A stretch of DNA of 64,000 nt. Source: Sphingobium sp. BYY-5 (lineage in GTDB: Bacteria > Pseudomonadota > Alphaproteobacteria > Sphingomonadales > Sphingomonadaceae). Positions within the stretch are counted from its first letter, which is position 1; each line of letters opens with the position of its first letter. The translations under genes were made by a program, and so were the position numbers. The notes beneath the pieces were generated by a model. It saw nothing but the letters and a program-made list of their open reading frames with translations, did not search any database and was not told the DNA's origin. Location of the stretch: assembly GCF_022758885.1 (NCBI RefSeq), contig NZ_JALEBH010000001.1, positions 1,984,001 to 2,048,000 of the forward strand, in the 5' to 3' direction. Shown in pieces: positions 50,561 to 60,020 of the stretch.

Positions 50561-51121
50561 GCGAACGACGATGAAGAAGCTCGCCGGCGCAGCCCCGCCA
50601 TTTTCGATCACGATATTGTAGCGATCGGTGAAGAGCGGCATCCAGGCGCAATCGACCTGCGGCCCGCCGACCGGCTTGGCGCACAGGGTCGCGCCATCCG
50701 CACCCTGAACACGCAGAGAAAGGCTGGTCGCGCCGCCCGCCGGCGCCACCAATATATGCGCGCGCTGCCCGCCCAGGAAAAGCTGTCGCATGGTCAGGCT
50801 GGCGCCGGGGACCAGCGAACCGCGCCGATACGCCGGCCCCAAGGCTCGCCCCCGGAAAGCGGGTGTCGCCTGCGCGACGCCGTGGTTGCTTGCTTCCCGC
50901 GCCCAGAGCGCGGCGAGATCCTCCTGCCCTTCGGCCGGCGTGGCGCCCAGCGCTTTCAACACCTGAACCGTATCAAGCAAGGCGGCATAATTGCCGCCCG
51001 CCTGTGCGGCGTCGCCTTCCAGCAAGGTGCGCAGGATCGGATCGTCGGGACGCATATCTGCCCCCCAGGCGGCTGACGGGGCGGCGGCAGCAAGCAATCC
51101 GGACAATAACAGCCTAATCAT
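50558..51121 (-). CDS. Secreted hypothetical protein of a two-component operon
   Basis: The 187-residue protein has a signal peptide (MIRLLLSGLLAAAAPSAAWG, cleavage near AWGA). The mature part shows no recognised domain; the C-terminal half (GASLTMRQLFLGGQRAHILVAP... FFIVVR) looks like a beta-sandwich of a pre-peptidase-like kind. It is coupled to the sensor kinase by a four-base overlap (ATGA at 51118), so it may be a periplasmic partner of that system. Its stop codon is formed by the adjoining MITE-like element, hence the original C-terminus may have been changed. Confidence 0.65.
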   Translation of the reverse strand: MIRLLLSGLLAAAAPSAAWGADMRPDDPILRTLLEGDAAQAGGNYAALLDTVQVLKALGATPAEGQEDLAALWAREASNHGVAQATPAFRGRALGPAYRRGSLVPGASLTMRQLFLGGQRAHILVAPAGGATSLSLRVQGADGATLCAKPVGGPQVDCAWMPLFTDRYNIVIENGGAAPASFFIVVR

Positions 51122-52467
51122 GGTCCATCCTCAGGCTGGACGACGAAGCGCGCGCCGGGCGCAGCGTCCTCCACATGCAGCGACAGCTCATGCCGCTCTG
51201 CAATCGCCAAAGCAAGGGAAAGGCCTAGACCATGGCCGCCGTCGGGCGCACCATCCAGACGGACATAGCGTTCGAAGATGCGTTGCCGGTCGGTCAGCGG
51301 TATGCCGGGACCGTCATCCTCCACGACGATCCGCGGCCCCGGCGACAGTTCGAGCGATACGGTCCCGCCGCTGGGCACATATTTGAAGCCATTGTCGAGC
51401 AGGTTGGACATAAGCCGCATCATCTGCATCGAGTCGGCGCGGAACATGATGCCCGGCGTGATACGAGCATGAAAACCGATGCCTAGATCCTCCGCGCTCG
51501 CGCCATAGAGATCGGCCAGGTTTTCGGCGATATCGCTGAGGCTGATTTCAGCCAAGCCTCGCAGATCGCCCCGCATTGCCTGTGTCCCCGCAATGTCCAG
51601 CAGCGAATCGAGCAGGCGGACAACCTCGCGTATTTCCCCACGCGACTGGTCGAGCGTGCGAAGCAGCATCTTGTCGTCCGTGGCCACCATCGCCTTGAGG
51701 ATACGGGTGTCGAGATGCATGAGCGGCGTGCGTATCTCATGCGCGGTCTGGTCCGACACGGCGCGCTGCGCTTCGATCAGCCGTTCGACCTGATCCAGCA
51801 TAGTGTTTGTATTGGCGGCGAGTTCGGTCAGCTCATCATTGTCCCCCGCCCCCGGCGCCCGCGCCGCGATATGGCCGGCCCGGACCGCTGCGAATGTGGC
51901 GTTCACGGATTCGACCCGCGCTCGCAGCCGACGCGCCGCGAAATGCCCCGCCACCAGGCTAAGCATCGCGATCAGCGCACCCGCGGTTGCGAACGCCACG
52001 GCCAGCCGGGCCAACAGCGCCTGGCCACGATAGTCGCTGCGCCCGACGACCAACCGCGCATCAGGACCGAGCCGGGTCGCCCGCGCGAACATGCGTTCAC
52101 CGTTCGAGAGCGCAACGAAGCGCGCCTCCGACACTTCGGGCGCGATGGCCGGCCATCGGTCGAGATTGCCCGCGACCGGATGTCCGTCGGCATCTGCCAA
52201 CAGATACCAGACACGTTCGTCATCTTCCCGCTGGACGGCGAACCGATCCGCGATACGCGCCCGCAGCTCTTCATACCCGCCACTGACATAAATATCGGCA
52301 AGGCCGGCAAGGTCTGTATCGACCTCCCGCGCCAGCATCGCCCGCCCGTCACCATCCACGATCTGCCGGACCACGAGGAACAGGGCGAACGTCGAAAGCA
52401 GGCTGACCAGGAGCGCCGACAGCGTGACCCGGCCAAAAACCGAGTGAAACAGGCCAGTCCTAGACAT
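51118..52467 (-). CDS. Membrane sensor histidine kinase
   Basis: The 449-residue kinase has transmembrane helix 1 (VTLSALLVSLLSTFALFLVV), a periplasmic region (~35-165), helix 2 (AVAFATAGALIAMLSLVAGHFA), HAMP, H-box AHEIRTPLMHLD, N-box NLLDNGFKYV and G-boxes DDGPGIPLT and GGHGLGLSLA. The motifs are complete. It overlaps its response regulator by 8 bases and the secreted protein gene by 4, so one operon is expected (regulator, kinase, secreted protein). The signal is unknown. Confidence 0.92.
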   Translation of the reverse strand: MSRTGLFHSVFGRVTLSALLVSLLSTFALFLVVRQIVDGDGRAMLAREVDTDLAGLADIYVSGGYEELRARIADRFAVQREDDERVWYLLADADGHPVAGNLDRWPAIAPEVSEARFVALSNGERMFARATRLGPDARLVVGRSDYRGQALLARLAVAFATAGALIAMLSLVAGHFAARRLRARVESVNATFAAVRAGHIAARAPGAGDNDELTELAANTNTMLDQVERLIEAQRAVSDQTAHEIRTPLMHLDTRILKAMVATDDKMLLRTLDQSRGEIREVVRLLDSLLDIAGTQAMRGDLRGLAEISLSDIAENLADLYGASAEDLGIGFHARITPGIMFRADSMQMMRLMSNLLDNGFKYVPSGGTVSLELSPGPRIVVEDDGPGIPLTDRQRIFERYVRLDGAPDGGHGLGLSLALAIAERHELSLHVEDAAPGARFVVQPEDGP

Positions 52468-53170
52468 CCGCCGAGCCGGTTCGGGCGATCAATCGATAGC
52501 CCGTGCCCCACACGGTTTCGAGTACCGGACTGTCGAACCCGTCCTCCAGCTTGCGCCGAAGGCGCCCGACATTGACGTCGACGACATTGGTCTGGGGATC
52601 GAAGCTCAATTTCCAGACATGGCGCAGCAGCATTTCGCGCGTCACCACCTCACCCGCATGATCCATCAGATAGCGGAACAGTTCGAACTCCTTGGGCGAC
52701 AGCGGCAGGTGCCGCCCCTGGCGAAAGACAGTGCGCGCCTTCACATGGCATTCCAAGTCGCCGAACAGCAGCATCGGCTCATGCTGACGGCGGCTGGCCC
52801 GGCGCCAGAGCGCGCGGACGCGCGCGATCAGTTCGTCCGGTTCGAAGGGTTTGGCAAGATAATCATCCACGCCGCTTTCAAGGCCTTCGACCCGATGCTC
52901 GCTGCGGCCAAGAGCAGACAGCATCAGAACGGGCACGCCGACCCCGGCGACGCGCATACGGGTAACGACGTCGATGCCCGACAGATAGGGCAACATGCGA
53001 TCGAGGATGATGACATCATATCCGCCACTGCCGGCGCGGTGCAGCCCGGCCGAGCCATCCTCCACCTGCTCCACAATCATACCGGCGCTGCTCAATATGG
53101 CGGCGATATTGGCGCGCGCCGCCGCATCATCCTCCACCAGCAAGACGGAAATTTGATCGGACTGCCCCAT
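52460..53170 (-). CDS. OmpR-family response regulator
   Basis: The 236-residue protein has a receiver (VLLVEDDAAAR; phospho-acceptor Asp in VIILDRMLPYLSG; Lys in LAKPFEPDE) and an OmpR-type DNA-binding domain (LSPKEFELFRYLMDHAGEVV, NVVDVNVGRLRRKLEDG, TVWGTGYRL). It is the first gene of the minus-strand operon. The short gap 53171-53260 separates it from the TSUP transporter on the same strand. Target genes cannot be inferred. Confidence 0.93.
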   Translation of the reverse strand: MGQSDQISVLLVEDDAAARANIAAILSSAGMIVEQVEDGSAGLHRAGSGGYDVIILDRMLPYLSGIDVVTRMRVAGVGVPVLMLSALGRSEHRVEGLESGVDDYLAKPFEPDELIARVRALWRRASRRQHEPMLLFGDLECHVKARTVFRQGRHLPLSPKEFELFRYLMDHAGEVVTREMLLRHVWKLSFDPQTNVVDVNVGRLRRKLEDGFDSPVLETVWGTGYRLIARTGSADV

Positions 53171-53260
53171 AATGCCTCCCGCTCGCAGATAATGCGAAAG
53201 GCCGCCAGTGACAAAATATGTTAGCGGGTCACTGGCGCACCGGCCGGGACGATAGTCGCT

Positions 53261-54094
53261 TTACCCGTTGACCGCGTTGCGGAACATGATGACGGCGATG
53301 ACGATCAGATAAACGCCGAAGATTTTCTTGAGTGGTCCGGCCGGCAGGCTGTGCGCGGCGGCGACGCCGAGCGGTGCGGTCAGCATCGACATGGAGGCGA
53401 TCGCCAATGTCGCGGGCACGTTGATATAGCCCAGCGATCCCCAGGGCAGACCGGCTTCCTTGAAGCCGATGATGGCGAAGCCGATCGTGGTGGGAATGGC
53501 GATCAACGTGCCGATGCCGGAGGCGGTGGCGATGGCGCGGTGGATCGTGCGGCCGCACAAGGTCATCACCATGATCGCGATCACGCCGCCGCCGATGCCC
53601 AGCAGCGAAGAAAAAGTCCCTAGGCCGCCGGCGATGCCCATGCGCACGATGCCTGACGGCATGGTGTCGCTGACAACCTTGCCGTTGATGCTGGGCAGCA
53701 GGAAGTTCAGAGACATGAGCGCCACGCCGGTCGCGAAGATCATCTTGAGCGTGTTGCCGTTGACATGGCCGGCAAGCAGCACGCCCGCGCCGCAGCCCAG
53801 CACGATCCAGGGCGCCCACGCCTTGAGCACCTCAAATTCCACTGCCCCGCGCTTGGCATGGGCCAGCAGGGAGCGGATCGAGGTGACGATGATGGTAGCC
53901 GCCGACGTGCCGATGGCGACGTGAGCGATGGCGTCATGTGTGCCCCCCAGCAACGGCAGCACCACCAGCAGAGCTGGCACGACGACGAAGCCGCCGCCGA
54001 TGCCAAAAATGCCCGCCGCGAAACCAGCGATGAGGCCCGCGCCGAGCATGGCGACAAGTGGAACCAGCCAGGTCATGATATCGCCCTGCATCAC
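53261..54094 (-). CDS. TSUP (TauE/SafE) family permease
   Basis: The 277-residue protein has about 8-9 membrane segments with TSUP features: GLIAGFAAGIFGIGGGFVVVPALL near the N-terminus and FSSLLGIGGGVIAIMVM in the second half (the two-fold G-rich repeats), plus a GSLGYINV stretch. Substrates of the family are sulfite, sulfonates or related organosulfur anions. Nothing nearby identifies one. Start at 54094 or the Met six codons later (MTWLV). Confidence 0.88.
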   Translation of the reverse strand: MMQGDIMTWLVPLVAMLGAGLIAGFAAGIFGIGGGFVVVPALLVVLPLLGGTHDAIAHVAIGTSAATIIVTSIRSLLAHAKRGAVEFEVLKAWAPWIVLGCGAGVLLAGHVNGNTLKMIFATGVALMSLNFLLPSINGKVVSDTMPSGIVRMGIAGGLGTFSSLLGIGGGVIAIMVMTLCGRTIHRAIATASGIGTLIAIPTTIGFAIIGFKEAGLPWGSLGYINVPATLAIASMSMLTAPLGVAAAHSLPAGPLKKIFGVYLIVIAVIMFRNAVNG

Positions 54095-54349
54095 CGCGCC
54101 CCTTTCTGCCCAATGTGGTCAGCGCGCATGTTGGTGCGATCGCCTCTACGGATCAAGGCGGCGAATGTGGAGATATCGACCATGACGTTAAACCATGCCT
54201 CTCTTCGGCGAAACCAGGATGCATGGGGGGCATGTGGTCATGTCCCCCTGCCCGGCTAGACGAACGAGGGATGGGAACCCGCAAGCCCTTCTTCCATGGT
54301 CGGATGCAAACGAGAAACAATGTACGGAAATGCAGGGCTGGCGACACCG
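54095..54349. other. Intergenic region upstream of the TSUP gene
   Basis: About 255 bases between the TSUP start and the ald terminator; both genes are on the minus strand. It should contain the TSUP promoter. Nothing clear was seen: no strong palindrome or small gene with a ribosome binding site. Confidence 0.5.
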
Positions 54350-54388
54350 GAAAAATAAACGGCGCCAACCCCAAGGGGGCTGGCGCCA
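54350..54388 (-). terminator. Intrinsic terminator of ald
   Basis: On the minus strand the stem GGCGCCAGCCCCC/GGGGTTGGCGCC with a short loop is followed by GTTTATTTTTCC. It lies ~30 bases after the ald stop. Confidence 0.85.
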
Positions 54389-54418
54389 CTTTGTTCGGGC
54401 CGGCCGGAGACGCCGGGA

Positions 54419-55534
54419 TCAGGCGATCGCGTCTTCCACCGGAGTATAGGGCAAGCCCAGGTCCTCTGCCACCGCCTGATACGTCACCTTGCCGTCCCAG
54501 ATGTTGAGGCCGGCGCGCAGGTGCGGATCGCGGCGCAGCGCATCCTTCCAGCCCAACTCGGCGATGCGCAGGGCATGGGGCAGCGTCACATTGTTGAGCG
54601 CATAGGTGCTGGTGCGCGCGACCGCGCCGGGCATGTTGGCGACGCAATAATGGACGACGCCATCGACCACATAGGTCGGCTCGGCATGGGTGGTGGCGTG
54701 GCTGGTTTCAAAGCAGCCGCCCTGGTCGATCGCGACATCGACCAGAACCGCACCCTTCTTCATGGTCTTGAGCATTTCCGCGCTGACCAGCTTGGGTGCG
54801 GCGGCCCCGGGGATCAACACCGCGCCAATCACCAGGTCCGCCTCGGCCACGCATTCGGCAAGGTTCGCACGGTTGGAGAAGCGGGTCTTGGCCCGCGCCT
54901 CGAAATACATGCCCAGCTTTTCCAGCACTTCGGGGCTGCGGTCGAGGATGGTGACGTCGGCGCCCAGGCCCGCCGCCATCTGCGCCGCGTTGAAGCCGAC
55001 GACACCGCCGCCGATCACCACAACCTTGGCCGGCAGCACGCCCGGCACGCCGCCCAGCAATACGCCGCGGCCGCCATGCGCCTTCTCCAGCGCGGTCGCG
55101 CCGGCCTGGATCGACATGCGGCCGGCAACCTGGCTCATCGGCTTGAGCAGCGGCAGGCCGCCCGACGCGTCAGTCACGGTTTCATAAGCGATGCAGGTCG
55201 CCCCGCTGGCGATCAGGTCACGGGTCTGCTCCGGATCGGGCGCAAGGTGCAGATAGGTGTAGAGGATCTGGCCGGGGCGCAGCATGGCGCGTTCTTGCGG
55301 CTGCGGCTCCTTCACCTTCACGATCATCTCGGCAGTGGCGAAGATGTCGGCGGCAGTGGCGATAATCTCGGCGCCTGCCTTCTCATAGAGCGCGTCGCTG
55401 GCGCCGATGCCCTCGCCCGCGCCGGTTTCCACCAGCACGCGATGACCGTGCGCGGTCAGTTCATGCACGCTCTCAGGCGTCAGGCCGACGCGATATTCGT
55501 GATTCTTGATCTCTTTGACGGTGCCGACGATCAT
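54419..55534 (-). CDS. ald: Alanine dehydrogenase
   Basis: The enzyme catalyses NAD-dependent oxidative deamination of L-alanine to pyruvate and ammonia (reversible). It has 371 residues, as usual. The N-terminus [26 protein letters not shown] (substrate Lys), HLAPD (catalytic His), [14 protein letters not shown] (NAD-binding, ~residue 170) and DVAIDQGG are all family marks. GGAGAG lies 7 bases from the ATG at 55534. A divergent Lrp/AsnC regulator follows upstream, the common AldR-ald pair, so alanine-responsive control is likely. Confidence 0.96.
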   Translation of the reverse strand: MIVGTVKEIKNHEYRVGLTPESVHELTAHGHRVLVETGAGEGIGASDALYEKAGAEIIATAADIFATAEMIVKVKEPQPQERAMLRPGQILYTYLHLAPDPEQTRDLIASGATCIAYETVTDASGGLPLLKPMSQVAGRMSIQAGATALEKAHGGRGVLLGGVPGVLPAKVVVIGGGVVGFNAAQMAAGLGADVTILDRSPEVLEKLGMYFEARAKTRFSNRANLAECVAEADLVIGAVLIPGAAAPKLVSAEMLKTMKKGAVLVDVAIDQGGCFETSHATTHAEPTYVVDGVVHYCVANMPGAVARTSTYALNNVTLPHALRIAELGWKDALRRDPHLRAGLNIWDGKVTYQAVAEDLGLPYTPVEDAIA

Positions 55535-55688
55535 CATGTCTCTCCAGAAGCAAAGGGCGGACAGGGTCACGCCGCTGTGTCCCGAACATAGCGCGGGTCG
55601 GTCAGCGAATGTTCCCTGATTTTGAACCTTTGACAGAGACAGGCAGGATGATATCCCGAACAAAACCTCTTTTACGGAATTTCATTGC

Positions 55689-56162
55689 ATGGATAGGTTC
55701 GATGTTGCGATCATGGAAGCGCTCCAGGCCGACTCACAGCGTTCCATGCAGGAATTGAGCGAACTGATCGGCCTTTCGCCCTCCGCCTGCCATCGCCGGG
55801 TCAAGGCGCTGGAGGATGGCGGCGTGATCGCGGGCTATGCCGCCCGCCTCAATCCGGTAGTGCTCGGCTTGGACCTCCACGCCTTCGTCGAAATCTCGCT
55901 CACCAGCCAGAGCCGCGAGGCGATGGACCGGTTCGAAGCGGCGGCCGCAGACTTCCCCGAAATATTGGAATGCCATCTGATGGCGGGCCATGCCGACTAT
56001 CTGCTCCGTGTCGCCGCCGCCGACCTTAAAGGGTTCGACGACATCCACCGCGACTGCCTCGCCCGCCTGCCGGGCGTATCGGCGATCCGCACCAGCTTCG
56101 CCATCCGTCGCATCCGCGACTGGCGCGGCTACCGCTTGCGTGGGCTTAAGGCGCAGCCCTGA
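55689..56162 (+). CDS. Lrp/AsnC-family regulator (probable regulator of ald)
   Basis: The 157-residue protein has an N-terminal winged helix (VAIMEALQADSQRSMQELSELIGLSPSACHRRVKALEDGGVI) and a RAM ligand-binding domain (~70-150: FVEISLTSQ, MAGHADYLLRVAAADLKGFDDIHRDCLARLPGV). Divergent transcription from ald over a 154-bp gap suggests it activates or represses ald in response to alanine. Its 3' end overlaps the convergent peptidylprolyl isomerase gene by 17 bases. Confidence 0.9.
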   Translation: MDRFDVAIMEALQADSQRSMQELSELIGLSPSACHRRVKALEDGGVIAGYAARLNPVVLGLDLHAFVEISLTSQSREAMDRFEAAAADFPEILECHLMAGHADYLLRVAAADLKGFDDIHRDCLARLPGVSAIRTSFAIRRIRDWRGYRLRGLKAQP

Positions 56163-57036
56163 CCGGCACCGGCGCGTTACAAAGGTCGACGCCGCCGGCC
56201 GGACGATCATAAAAATCATCCTTCCGGTTGGCGCGCAGGCGCAGATAGTCGGCAAAGCTCCGTGAGGCGACATCCATCTCCTGGAAGCGCGGCCGTTCCG
56301 CATCAGGCAGGTCGCTGGCCAAGCGGATGGAAAGGATCGGCACCTGATGCTCCTGCGCCGTATAAAAGCCCAGTTCGCCCGAACCACGCGGCAGGCTGGA
56401 AAGATTTGCCATGCCATCGATCACCCGGCCGACCACGGCGATATTGCGGTCGAGCTGGCGCGGCGCCTGGCCGATCACGGCATATAGCTCTGCCCCGGTC
56501 CCGGCGTCGGGCGAGAGGTTGCGGCCGACCCCGACATAGCCGTAGCAATGCGGCAGCCAGGCCGACGTCCCATCCATCGCCACCGGCCAGCCACCGACAT
56601 AGCCGGTCGTGGGCGCATAGGGATCGGCATAGGGCAAAGGCGTGACCTGCAACCGCCGATTGGCCAGCGGTACAGCATAATCGAGCGGGCTGGTGGCGGT
56701 CAGGCCCGGTGGCATCGACTTCTTCTCGGTCGCGTCACCCCATTGCACGACATAATTATCCTGCACCCGGTTGATGCTGGTGCCGTCCCACCAATGCGCC
56801 CTTGCCAGCGCCTGGATATTGGCGACGTGCCGCGGCGAGAAGGCCGGCGCGAGCTGGATGACCACCCGCTTGCCGCCTTCGATGGTCATGACCAGCAGTG
56901 CATCGGCGGGGATGGCGCGCCAGGCCGCAGCCGGCGCCTGCGCCACGACAGCCGCCGGCGTGGCGGGCGGATCGGCGGCGATGGCAGGAGCAGCGGTCAG
57001 AACGGCAAGCAGCGCGGCGCAAAAGCGATGGGTCAT
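56146..57036 (-). CDS. Exported cyclophilin-type peptidylprolyl isomerase
   Basis: The 296-residue protein has a signal peptide (MTHRFCAALLAVLTAAPAIA, cleavage AIAAD) and a cyclophilin fold (residues ~45-240): VIQLAPAFSPRHVANIQALAR, WWDGTSINRVQDNYVVQWGD, and RNIAVVGRVIDGMANLSSLPRG. Larger than simple cyclophilins because of inserted loops and a C-terminal extension. It probably assists folding in the periplasm. The start is put at 57036; an upstream open stretch would enter the tRNA-Ser promoter region. Confidence 0.85.
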   Translation of the reverse strand: MTHRFCAALLAVLTAAPAIAADPPATPAAVVAQAPAAAWRAIPADALLVMTIEGGKRVVIQLAPAFSPRHVANIQALARAHWWDGTSINRVQDNYVVQWGDATEKKSMPPGLTATSPLDYAVPLANRRLQVTPLPYADPYAPTTGYVGGWPVAMDGTSAWLPHCYGYVGVGRNLSPDAGTGAELYAVIGQAPRQLDRNIAVVGRVIDGMANLSSLPRGSGELGFYTAQEHQVPILSIRLASDLPDAERPRFQEMDVASRSFADYLRLRANRKDDFYDRPAGGVDLCNAPVPVRAAP

Positions 57037-57141
57037 ATCGCGATCAAACAGGGATAGCGGGATAAAGTAAAGGAGCACTGTCCAATGCCCCTTGCCTAGC
57101 CGGACGACGCACGATAGGGAGCCGCACTTCCAGAGCAATGC

Positions 57142-57232
57142 GGAGCGGTGGCCGAGTGGTCGAAGGCGCTCGCCTGGAAAGTGAGTATACGTCAAAAGCG
57201 TATCGAGGGTTCGAATCCCTCCCGCTCCGCCA
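57142..57232 (+). tRNA. tRNA-Ser (anticodon GGA)
   Basis: The acceptor GGAGCGG/CCGCTCC, D-arm GCCGAGTGGTCGAAGGC, anticodon loop CTGGAAA (anticodon GGA), long variable arm TATACG...CGTATC and T-arm AGGGTTCGAATCCCT are present, then discriminator G and encoded CCA. 91 nt. An integrase gene begins 158 bases downstream, so this is the likely attachment site of the island. Confidence 0.97.
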
Positions 57233-57390
57233 AGTATTCTTCTCCGATAACTTCACATCATCTCAAAGTACGCAGAAATGCGTTATTTGTTGCGCGTCTG
57301 CGATCTCCCTGTATCTCATATGTTCTCGTGAAAGCTTGAACGATTCGGGGGCACTGTGGGGGCATCAATTTGCAGTTATGGGGGCACCGG

Positions 57391-58647
57391 ATGCTGACCG
57401 ACCTGCAATGCCGCAAGGCCAAAGCAGGGGAGAAGGACTACAAGCTCTCCGATGCTCACGGTCTCTACCTGTTCGTTACCAGGACCGGCTTTCGTTCCTG
57501 GCGCTGGAAGTACCGCTTTGCCGGCAAGGAAAAGCGGCTGGTGCTGGGCAGCTATCCCGACATGAACCTGAGCGCCGCCCGCGAAGCGCGGGAGAATGGC
57601 GCGCGCCTGCTCAGGAGCGGTATCGATCCGGCGCTGCAGGCCAAGCAGCTGGCTGCGATACGGCTGGAGGAAGCGGAAGCGACCTTCGAGGCGGTTGCCC
57701 GCGAATGGCACGGCCAGCAGCTGGGCGGCTGGGTGCCGCGCCATGCGGCCGATGTGATCAAAAGCCTGGAGCAGGATGTGTTCCCGAAGATCGGCGCCCT
57801 GCCGATCAAGGGCATTACCTCGCCCATGGTGCTGGAGGTGATTCGGGCGATCGAGGACCGGCCTTCCATCGAAACGGCAAGAAGGGTGCGGCAGAGGATC
57901 TCGGCCGTTTATGCCTATGCCATTGCATCCGGCCTTGCCGATGCCGATCCGGCAGCCCCGATCAGGGCTGCGCTGAAGCCGCTGATCAAGGGACGGCAGC
58001 CCGCACTCGCCACGCTAGAGGAAGCCCGCGCGCTGCTGCGGCAGGTGGAGGCCGCACCCGCCCATCCTATGACCAAGCTCGCGTCCCGCATGCTGGCGCT
58101 CACTGCTTTGCGGCAAGGCGTCCTGCGAACGACAATGTGGTCGGAGCTGGAAGGGCTGGACCCGGACGAACCGGTGTGGCGGATCCCGGCTGCACGGATG
58201 AAGCTCAAGCTCGACCGCAAGATCGATCCGCGCTTCGATTTCATGCTGCCGCTTTCGAAACAAGCGAAGGACGTGCTGGAAGCCGCGCGTGCCTTTGCAC
58301 CCTACAGTCGCCTCGTCTTTCCCAGCCAGCGCCATGTACATCGGCCAATCAGCGAGAATGCGGTCGGCTATCTCTACAACCGTCTTGTCTCCCATGGGCG
58401 ACATGTGCCGCATGGGTGGCGCTCAACCTTCTCCACGATCATGAACGAGCGGGCGCAGGCGCAGGGCCTTGCAGGGGACCGGGCGATCATCGACCTGATG
58501 CTGGCGCACATTCCCGAGGGTGTGGAAGCGAGCTACAACCGGGCTGCCTATATGCCGCGACGGCGCGAGATCGTGCAGGAGTGGGCGGACCTGTTGATGA
58601 AGGATATGCCGCCGGCCATGGCGCTGCTGGAAGGTCCACGCCGCTAA
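57391..58647 (+). CDS. P4-type tyrosine site-specific integrase
   Basis: The 418-residue protein has the DUF4102/SAM-like arm-binding N-terminus (LTDLQCRKAKAGEKDYKLSDAHGLYLFV, WRWKYRFAGKEKRLVLGSYP) and a catalytic domain with Arg in LTALRQGVLRTTMW, HGWRSTFSTIMNE (H-x-x-R), LMLAHIP and the nucleophile Tyr in EASYNRAAYMPRR. The pattern agrees with integrases of tRNA-targeting islands. GGGGGC precedes the ATG at 57391; a TTG seven codons upstream is the alternative. All catalytic residues are present, so the island could still excise. Confidence 0.93.
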   Translation: MLTDLQCRKAKAGEKDYKLSDAHGLYLFVTRTGFRSWRWKYRFAGKEKRLVLGSYPDMNLSAAREARENGARLLRSGIDPALQAKQLAAIRLEEAEATFEAVAREWHGQQLGGWVPRHAADVIKSLEQDVFPKIGALPIKGITSPMVLEVIRAIEDRPSIETARRVRQRISAVYAYAIASGLADADPAAPIRAALKPLIKGRQPALATLEEARALLRQVEAAPAHPMTKLASRMLALTALRQGVLRTTMWSELEGLDPDEPVWRIPAARMKLKLDRKIDPRFDFMLPLSKQAKDVLEAARAFAPYSRLVFPSQRHVHRPISENAVGYLYNRLVSHGRHVPHGWRSTFSTIMNERAQAQGLAGDRAIIDLMLAHIPEGVEASYNRAAYMPRRREIVQEWADLLMKDMPPAMALLEGPRR

Positions 58648-58675
58648 GGGGCAGTTGGGCTGAAGGAGGCGCCGC

Positions 58676-59380
58676 ATGAGCGCGCGCTCCCTTTTCGAGA
58701 TCGCCACGGGTATCGAGCACAAGGCGCGGCGGACCTTTCAGCCCGTTCGCCGCAACAGCTATCATGCCGGGGCGCGCGAGGGCCGCTTCTGGCGGCCGGT
58801 GAACCCAAAGGACAAATGGGCACATATCCGGGCGGCCGAGGCCTATGATCGCCAGCGCAAACAGGCAGGCAAGCGCAATGGGCCACTTGGTCATATCGCG
58901 CTGGAACTGCTGCGCGAGCTTTACCGCATCGTCGACTACAAGACCGGCAGGCTCGAGCCCTCGATCGATTATCTGATGCGGCAGCTGCGCCGATCCCGGG
59001 CCGCGATCGTCCAGGCCATGGCCCGATTGAGAGAGCATGGCTTCCTGGAATGGATCCGCAGGACCGAGCCGACCGGCAATGAGGGCTTTGGACCGCAGGT
59101 GCGCCAGATCACCAATGCTTATCGCTTCTGTCTCCCGGCAGCGGCACGGCGGATGGTCGAGCGGATCGTTGGCAAGGGGCCAGCGCCGGTCGATGATGCC
59201 CATCGCCGCGAGACGGTTGCGCAAGAGACGGAGGCCATGTTGGCATCTCTGCCGGCCAACCGGCGTATGCACGCGATGATCGACGACGAAACGCTTGCCG
59301 CAACCCTCGGCCGCATGGGGCTTTTGCTGGAAAGTAACGCGAGTTCATCCAGCAGCCAGAATCCTGGCATGGATATATAG
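58676..59380 (+). CDS. Winged-helix, plasmid/phage-type replication-associated protein
   Basis: The 234-residue protein has a basic N-terminal part with AAEAYDRQRKQAGKRNGPLGHIALELLR, then a winged-helix-like region (~85-130: GRLEPSIDYLMRQLRRSRAAIVQAMARLREHGFLEWIRR), the helix-turn-helix and wing of many plasmid Rep and phage DNA-binding proteins. The end is Ser-rich. Related proteins recur next to integrases in sphingomonad islands. Replication control is a guess; DNA binding is likely. It begins 29 bases after the integrase and is probably co-transcribed. Confidence 0.65.
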   Translation: MSARSLFEIATGIEHKARRTFQPVRRNSYHAGAREGRFWRPVNPKDKWAHIRAAEAYDRQRKQAGKRNGPLGHIALELLRELYRIVDYKTGRLEPSIDYLMRQLRRSRAAIVQAMARLREHGFLEWIRRTEPTGNEGFGPQVRQITNAYRFCLPAAARRMVERIVGKGPAPVDDAHRRETVAQETEAMLASLPANRRMHAMIDDETLAATLGRMGLLLESNASSSSSQNPGMDI

Positions 59381-59790
59381 AAGGAACGGCTTCGCCGTGC
59401 GCAGGTCAGAGGACCCAGGCTCATAAGCGATATTCCTCCCACAAATCCCCTCCGGTGGAGAGGTGGAACGCACCGCCCTTGGCGGCGCGATTGCTCCCCA
59501 ACGGGCGCAAGAGGCTTTGGTGTGCCTGAAAGGCGGCCCGCTGGTCCAGTGCCAGGGGCTCACATCACAGGTGCATCAAAATGCATCAGCGCACGGGAGC
59601 TGCAAATCGCCATGCGGCCCCCAGCCTGTGCCGCGTCACTGCCCTTTCGACTGGTGCATCAAAACCGACACGAAAAGTGCGCAGGCGAGGCGGGGGAATA
59701 AGCGAGTTTTCAGGGGGATGCGTATAGCCGCACGATGGGAGTTTGGTAGGCTGCGTGATTCCACCTGCCGCGTGAAGGTCGGGAAGGTTT
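59381..59790. other. Gene-poor degenerate stretch in the island
   Basis: No convincing gene. Several frames are open but have poor codon use, and the region contains short direct repeats (GGTGCATCAAAA near 59570 and 59655). It probably is the remains of island genes. Confidence 0.45.
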
Positions 59791-59955
59791 GTGACGGCCC
59801 ACATCATCGGCGCGCCGATGATGTGGGACGCGGGCGCCCGCCTGATGCGAGCTGGGAACCCGGAAGACTGGCAGGCCATCGCTCTCTTGAAAGGCTATAT
59901 CCGCCCGCAGGAACCAGCGAGGAGCGTCGGCCAATTTATGACAAACATTGTTTGA
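59791..59955 (+). CDS. Possible small protein or gene remnant
   Basis: A 54-codon frame from GTG (GGGAAGG 3 bases upstream) reads TAHIIGAPMMWDAGARLMRA and then GNPEDWQAIALLKGYIRPQE, which looks like a helical protein piece and not random sequence. A perfect 30-bp palindrome (59798-59827) falls within its first codons. I do not recognise a family. It may be the end of a broken larger gene. Confidence 0.35.
   Translation: MTAHIIGAPMMWDAGARLMRAGNPEDWQAIALLKGYIRPQEPARSVGQFMTNIV
59798..59827. repeat. Perfect 30-bp palindrome
   Basis: CCCACATCATCGGCG is followed immediately by its reverse complement, without a loop. It lies between the winged-helix gene and the YD-repeat genes. It could be an operator, a recombination site, or a coincidence in coding sequence. 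Confidence 0.9.
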
Positions 59956-60020
59956 AAGTCCGATATCTTGTCATCGGCTGGCCGAACTGCTTAGGTTGCG
60001 TAGTGAAACGGGGGAAAATC

